Source: DASXBA01 sp046729895 (GTDB taxonomy: Bacteria; Actinomycetota; Thermoleophilia; Solirubrobacterales; Thermoleophilaceae). Taken from it: a stretch of DNA of 42,811 nucleotides. Made by a program: the position numbers and the translations under genes. The stretch spans positions 1 through 42,811 of the forward strand of contig JBKPHP010000050.1 of assembly GCA_046729895.1 (NCBI GenBank), read 5' to 3'. Positions 40,371 to 42,811 of the stretch are shown here, piece after piece. The notes under the pieces were generated by a model. The model was not told the DNA's origin, searched no databases, and saw nothing but the letters and a program-made list of their open reading frames with translations. How positions within the stretch are numbered: position 1 is the first letter of the stretch; each line of letters begins with the position of its first letter.

Positions 40371-41846
40371 CTACGAGTCGTAATAGAGGGCGAACTCCCA
40401 CGGGTGGGGCCGCAGCCGCACCTGGTCCGCCTCCTCATTGCGCTTGTAGTCGATCCAGGTGTGGATCAGGTCCTCCGTGAAAACGCCGCCCTTGAGCAGG
40501 AACTCGTGGTCCTCCTCGAGGGCGTCCAGCGCCTCGTCGAGCGAGTGCGGGACCTGCTCGATGTTCGCCAGCTCGTCCTCCGCCAGCTCGAACAGGTCCT
40601 CGTCCACGGGAGCGCCCGGGTCGATCCGCTCCTGGATGCCGTCCAGGCCGGCCATCAGCAGGGCCGAGAAGGCCAGGTAGGGGTTGCAGCTCGGGTCGGG
40701 GGACCGGAACTCCACCCGCTTTGTCTTGGCGGCGGCCGAGTACACCGGGATCCGCACCGCGGCCGATCGGTTCCGTTGCGAGTACACCAGGTTGACCGGG
40801 GCCTCGTAGCCGGGCACGAGCCGCCGGTACGAGTTCGTGGTGGGGGCGCAGAACGCCATCAACGCGCGCCCGTGCTGCAGGAGCCCGCCGAGGTAGTTCA
40901 GCGCCTCCCGCGACAGCAGCCCGTAGCCGTCGAAGTCGTACATCACGTTCTCGCCGCCCTTGGAGAGCGACTGGTGAACGTGCATGCCCGACCCGTTCTC
41001 CTCGAAGACCGGCTTGGGCATGTAGGTGACGCTCTTGCCCGCCTGGGCCGCCACGTTCTTGACCACGTACTTCTGGAGCTGGAGCTGATCCGCCATCTTC
41101 TGGAGAGGCTGGAAGCGGACGTTGATCTCCGCCTGGCCCGCCGAGCCCACTTCGTGGTGGTGGAACTCGCAGCGGATGCCCATCGACTCGAGCGTCGAGA
41201 CCATGCGCGCGCGCAGGTCGCCATGCGTGTCGCCCGGTGCAGCCGGGAAGTAGCCCTGCTGTGAGCGGAGCTTGTGGCCCAGGTTGGGTTGGCCGTTGCG
41301 CGTCGCGCCGAAACCGCGCCCCCGGTTCCAGTAGCCCTCGTCCGAGTCCACCTCGTAGTAGGCGGTGTTTGCCAGCTGGTCGAACGCCACGTGCTCGAAG
41401 ATGTAGAACTCGGCCTCGGGCCCCATGAAGCAGGTGTCGGCGATGCCGCTCTCGACCATGTGCTGGTGGGCCTTGCGGGCCACGTAGCGTGGATCGCGCG
41501 AATACGGTTCTCGCGTGATCGGGTCGATCACGTTGCAGACGACCGACATCGTCTTCTGCTCGTGGAACGGATCGATCAGCGCGGTGCTCGGGTCCGGTAG
41601 CAGCACCATGTCCGACTCCGCGATCTCCTGGAAGCCGCGGATGGAGGAGCCGTCGAAGCCCAGCCCCTCCACGAAATCGTCCTCGCTCAGGGCGTGGATC
41701 GACAGCCCCAGGTGCTGCCACGTACCCGGCAGGTCGGTGAACTTGAAGTCCACCATCCGCACGCCGTGCTCCTGAGCGAGGGCGAGCACGTCCCTCGCCT
41801 GGGCGTCGCGCCCCTCGAGGTAGCGCTCGATCGTCAGCGGCGTCAC
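40371..41846 (-). CDS. glnA: Glutamine synthetase, type I
   Basis: Makes glutamine from glutamate, ammonia and ATP. The 491-aa protein shows the GSI motifs: GFDGSSIRGF (beta-grasp loop), MGPEAEFYIF with metal-binding Glu, the ATP-site segment beginning KPVFEENGSGMHVHQSL, and RNRSAAVRIP. The insertion around YYEVDSDEGYWNRG...GYFP fits the GSI-beta group. The residue equivalent to the adenylylated Tyr of E. coli is Phe419 in VDEDLFELAEDE, so adenylylation at that site is not possible. GTG at 41846 overlaps the flotillin-like stop (GTGA on the minus strand). Control is likely by another route, such as feedback or the GarA-like system, the latter being speculation. Confidence 0.96.
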   Translation of the reverse strand: MTPLTIERYLEGRDAQARDVLALAQEHGVRMVDFKFTDLPGTWQHLGLSIHALSEDDFVEGLGFDGSSIRGFQEIAESDMVLLPDPSTALIDPFHEQKTMSVVCNVIDPITREPYSRDPRYVARKAHQHMVESGIADTCFMGPEAEFYIFEHVAFDQLANTAYYEVDSDEGYWNRGRGFGATRNGQPNLGHKLRSQQGYFPAAPGDTHGDLRARMVSTLESMGIRCEFHHHEVGSAGQAEINVRFQPLQKMADQLQLQKYVVKNVAAQAGKSVTYMPKPVFEENGSGMHVHQSLSKGGENVMYDFDGYGLLSREALNYLGGLLQHGRALMAFCAPTTNSYRRLVPGYEAPVNLVYSQRNRSAAVRIPVYSAAAKTKRVEFRSPDPSCNPYLAFSALLMAGLDGIQERIDPGAPVDEDLFELAEDELANIEQVPHSLDEALDALEEDHEFLLKGGVFTEDLIHTWIDYKRNEEADQVRLRPHPWEFALYYDS

Positions 41847-42811
41847 TTGATCTCCTCTCCGTCGACATCGGCGTCCGCCTTGGCCTCGCCGTTCCCGACG
41901 CCCGGTATGTGCTTGGCGAGCTCTTCGAACTTCTTTCCGGTGAGCGCCTCCACGACCGCCGGCAGCTCGGCCATCATCTGGGTGACGTCCTTGGTGATCT
42001 TCGAGGCGCCCGGCGAGGAGCCGTTGCCGCCGATCATCACGATCTTGTCGGTCTTGGACAGCGGCGCCGAGACGGCGGAGGCGAGCTCGGGAAGGATCTC
42101 CAGCACGCGGTCGGTGATCGCGGCTTCGTTGTAGCCCTTCCAGCTTTGGGCCTTGGCGGCCATCGCCTCGGCCTCGGCGAGACCCTTGGCGCGCAGGGCG
42201 TCGGCCTCTCCGGCTCCGAGCGCCGCGGCCTGCTCGCGCTGGGCCTCGGCGACCTCGGCGATCTCGCGTGCCTTCGCCAGAGCAGGCTCGACGATCTCCG
42301 CCGCCAGCTCGCGCTTGCGCCGCTCGACCTCGGCCTGCATCAGGTCGATCGCCTTCTGGCGCTCGACGATCTCGACCCCGAGCTCCTCGGCCCGCACCTG
42401 CTGGCGGGTGATCGCCTTCTGCAGGTCATAGGACAGGTCGGCCTCAGCGGCGGCCCGCCGGCCCTCCGACTTGAACTGGGCACGCTCGATCTCGTAGTCG
42501 CGGCGGGACTGCTCGATGGCCCGGTCGGCCTCGTAGCGGGAAGCCTTGGCCTCCCGCTCCGCCTCGGCCTCGCCCCGGATCGCATCGCGCTTGACCTGCG
42601 CCGTGCGCGGCCGCCCGAGCGCCTCCAGGTAGCCCTGCTTGTCGGTGATGTTGCGGATCGTCAGGGAGACGACCTCCAGGCCCATCCGGTGCAGGTCCGG
42701 CTCGGCGAACTCGCGCACCGCCTGCACCAGCCGCTGCCGCTCGCGGTAGACGTCCTCGATCGAGAGCGCGCCCACGGCGGTCCGCATGTGGCCCTCTACC
42801 GCCTGAAGGGC
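41843..42811 (-). CDS. Flotillin-like SPFH/band 7 protein, 5' end outside the window
   Basis: The visible 322 residues are the C-terminal end of the SPFH domain (EGHMRTAVGALSIEDVYRER, then EVVSLTIRNITDKQGYLEALG in pieces), followed by a long coiled coil rich in Glu, Ala and Arg (about residues 90-240), with EIVEPALAKAREIAEVAEAQ typical of flotillins. A C-terminal segment TDKIVMIGGNGSSPGASKI is also flotillin-like. Flotillins scaffold membrane microdomains. The reading frame stays open to the window end, so the N-terminal membrane hairpin is not seen. It sits directly upstream of glnA with a four-base overlap. Confidence 0.9.
   Translation of the reverse strand, partial: ALQAVEGHMRTAVGALSIEDVYRERQRLVQAVREFAEPDLHRMGLEVVSLTIRNITDKQGYLEALGRPRTAQVKRDAIRGEAEAEREAKASRYEADRAIEQSRRDYEIERAQFKSEGRRAAAEADLSYDLQKAITRQQVRAEELGVEIVERQKAIDLMQAEVERRKRELAAEIVEPALAKAREIAEVAEAQREQAAALGAGEADALRAKGLAEAEAMAAKAQSWKGYNEAAITDRVLEILPELASAVSAPLSKTDKIVMIGGNGSSPGASKITKDVTQMMAELPAVVEALTGKKFEELAKHIPGVGNGEAKADADVDGEEIK

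Overview
The window is uniformly high-GC, densely packed bacterial chromosome. Gene starts often overlap the preceding stop as ATGA, GTGA or CTGA. Gene content suggests an actinobacterium, probably of a deep lineage such as Thermoleophilia. The signs are short-form HisG with HisZ, a SepF divisome gene, a pgsA/RsiG-like/GarA-like/MerR block, an SCP2-fused luciferase-like monooxygenase and the MEP isoprenoid pathway. That placement is inference; no rRNA or tRNA gene is visible. The gene set is mostly core metabolism and information processing, with no prophage, insertion sequence or CRISPR array.

Layout. Positions 1-4799 hold a histidine operon, hisZ(partial)-G-D-B-H-A-F. Positions 4875-8900 hold a CCA-adding-type nucleotidyltransferase, pgeF, a YggS-type PLP protein, a reverse-strand alpha/beta hydrolase and sepF. 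Positions 9009-12774 hold proC, yggT, lspA, a patatin-like lipase and rluD. Positions 13035-17382 hold the classical rpsB-tsf-pyrH-frr-uppS-cdsA block. A reverse-strand LLM/SCP2 fusion is followed by dxr, rseP, an acyl-CoA ligase, ispG, proS and pgsA (to 27186). Positions 27293-31349 hold an RsiG-like c-di-GMP-type coiled coil, a zinc-ribbon/FHA GarA-like protein, a MerR/FtsR-like regulator, apt, an SRPBCC protein and an alkyl-DHAP-synthase-like flavoprotein. Positions 31437-37031 hold a cassette of two paralogous YhgE/DUF3533-like membrane proteins around an MMPL transporter and a type II NADH dehydrogenase. The rest is a membrane-tethered sigma4-like/RskA-like regulator, a thioesterase, nadE, glnA and a flotillin-like gene cut by the window end.

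Most notable: (1) the RsiG-like protein carries the c-di-GMP signature with Gln replaced by His, and sits beside a GarA-like FHA protein; (2) a near-identical 31-bp promoter/leader element is duplicated upstream of two membrane-transport genes, one of which (MMPL) has an in-frame amber codon near its likely ancestral start; (3) several genes (pgsA, the RsiG-like gene, apt, the second permease) have no ATG/GTG/TTG at the expected N-terminus but do have CTG, usually as CTGA overlapping an upstream stop; (4) hisZ and pyrH show apparent indels; (5) there are striking intergenic inverted repeats, including a 30-bp-arm heptamer hairpin directly before the hisG ribosome-binding site and a dispersed GGGGTGCTAAGTGCCAC hairpin.
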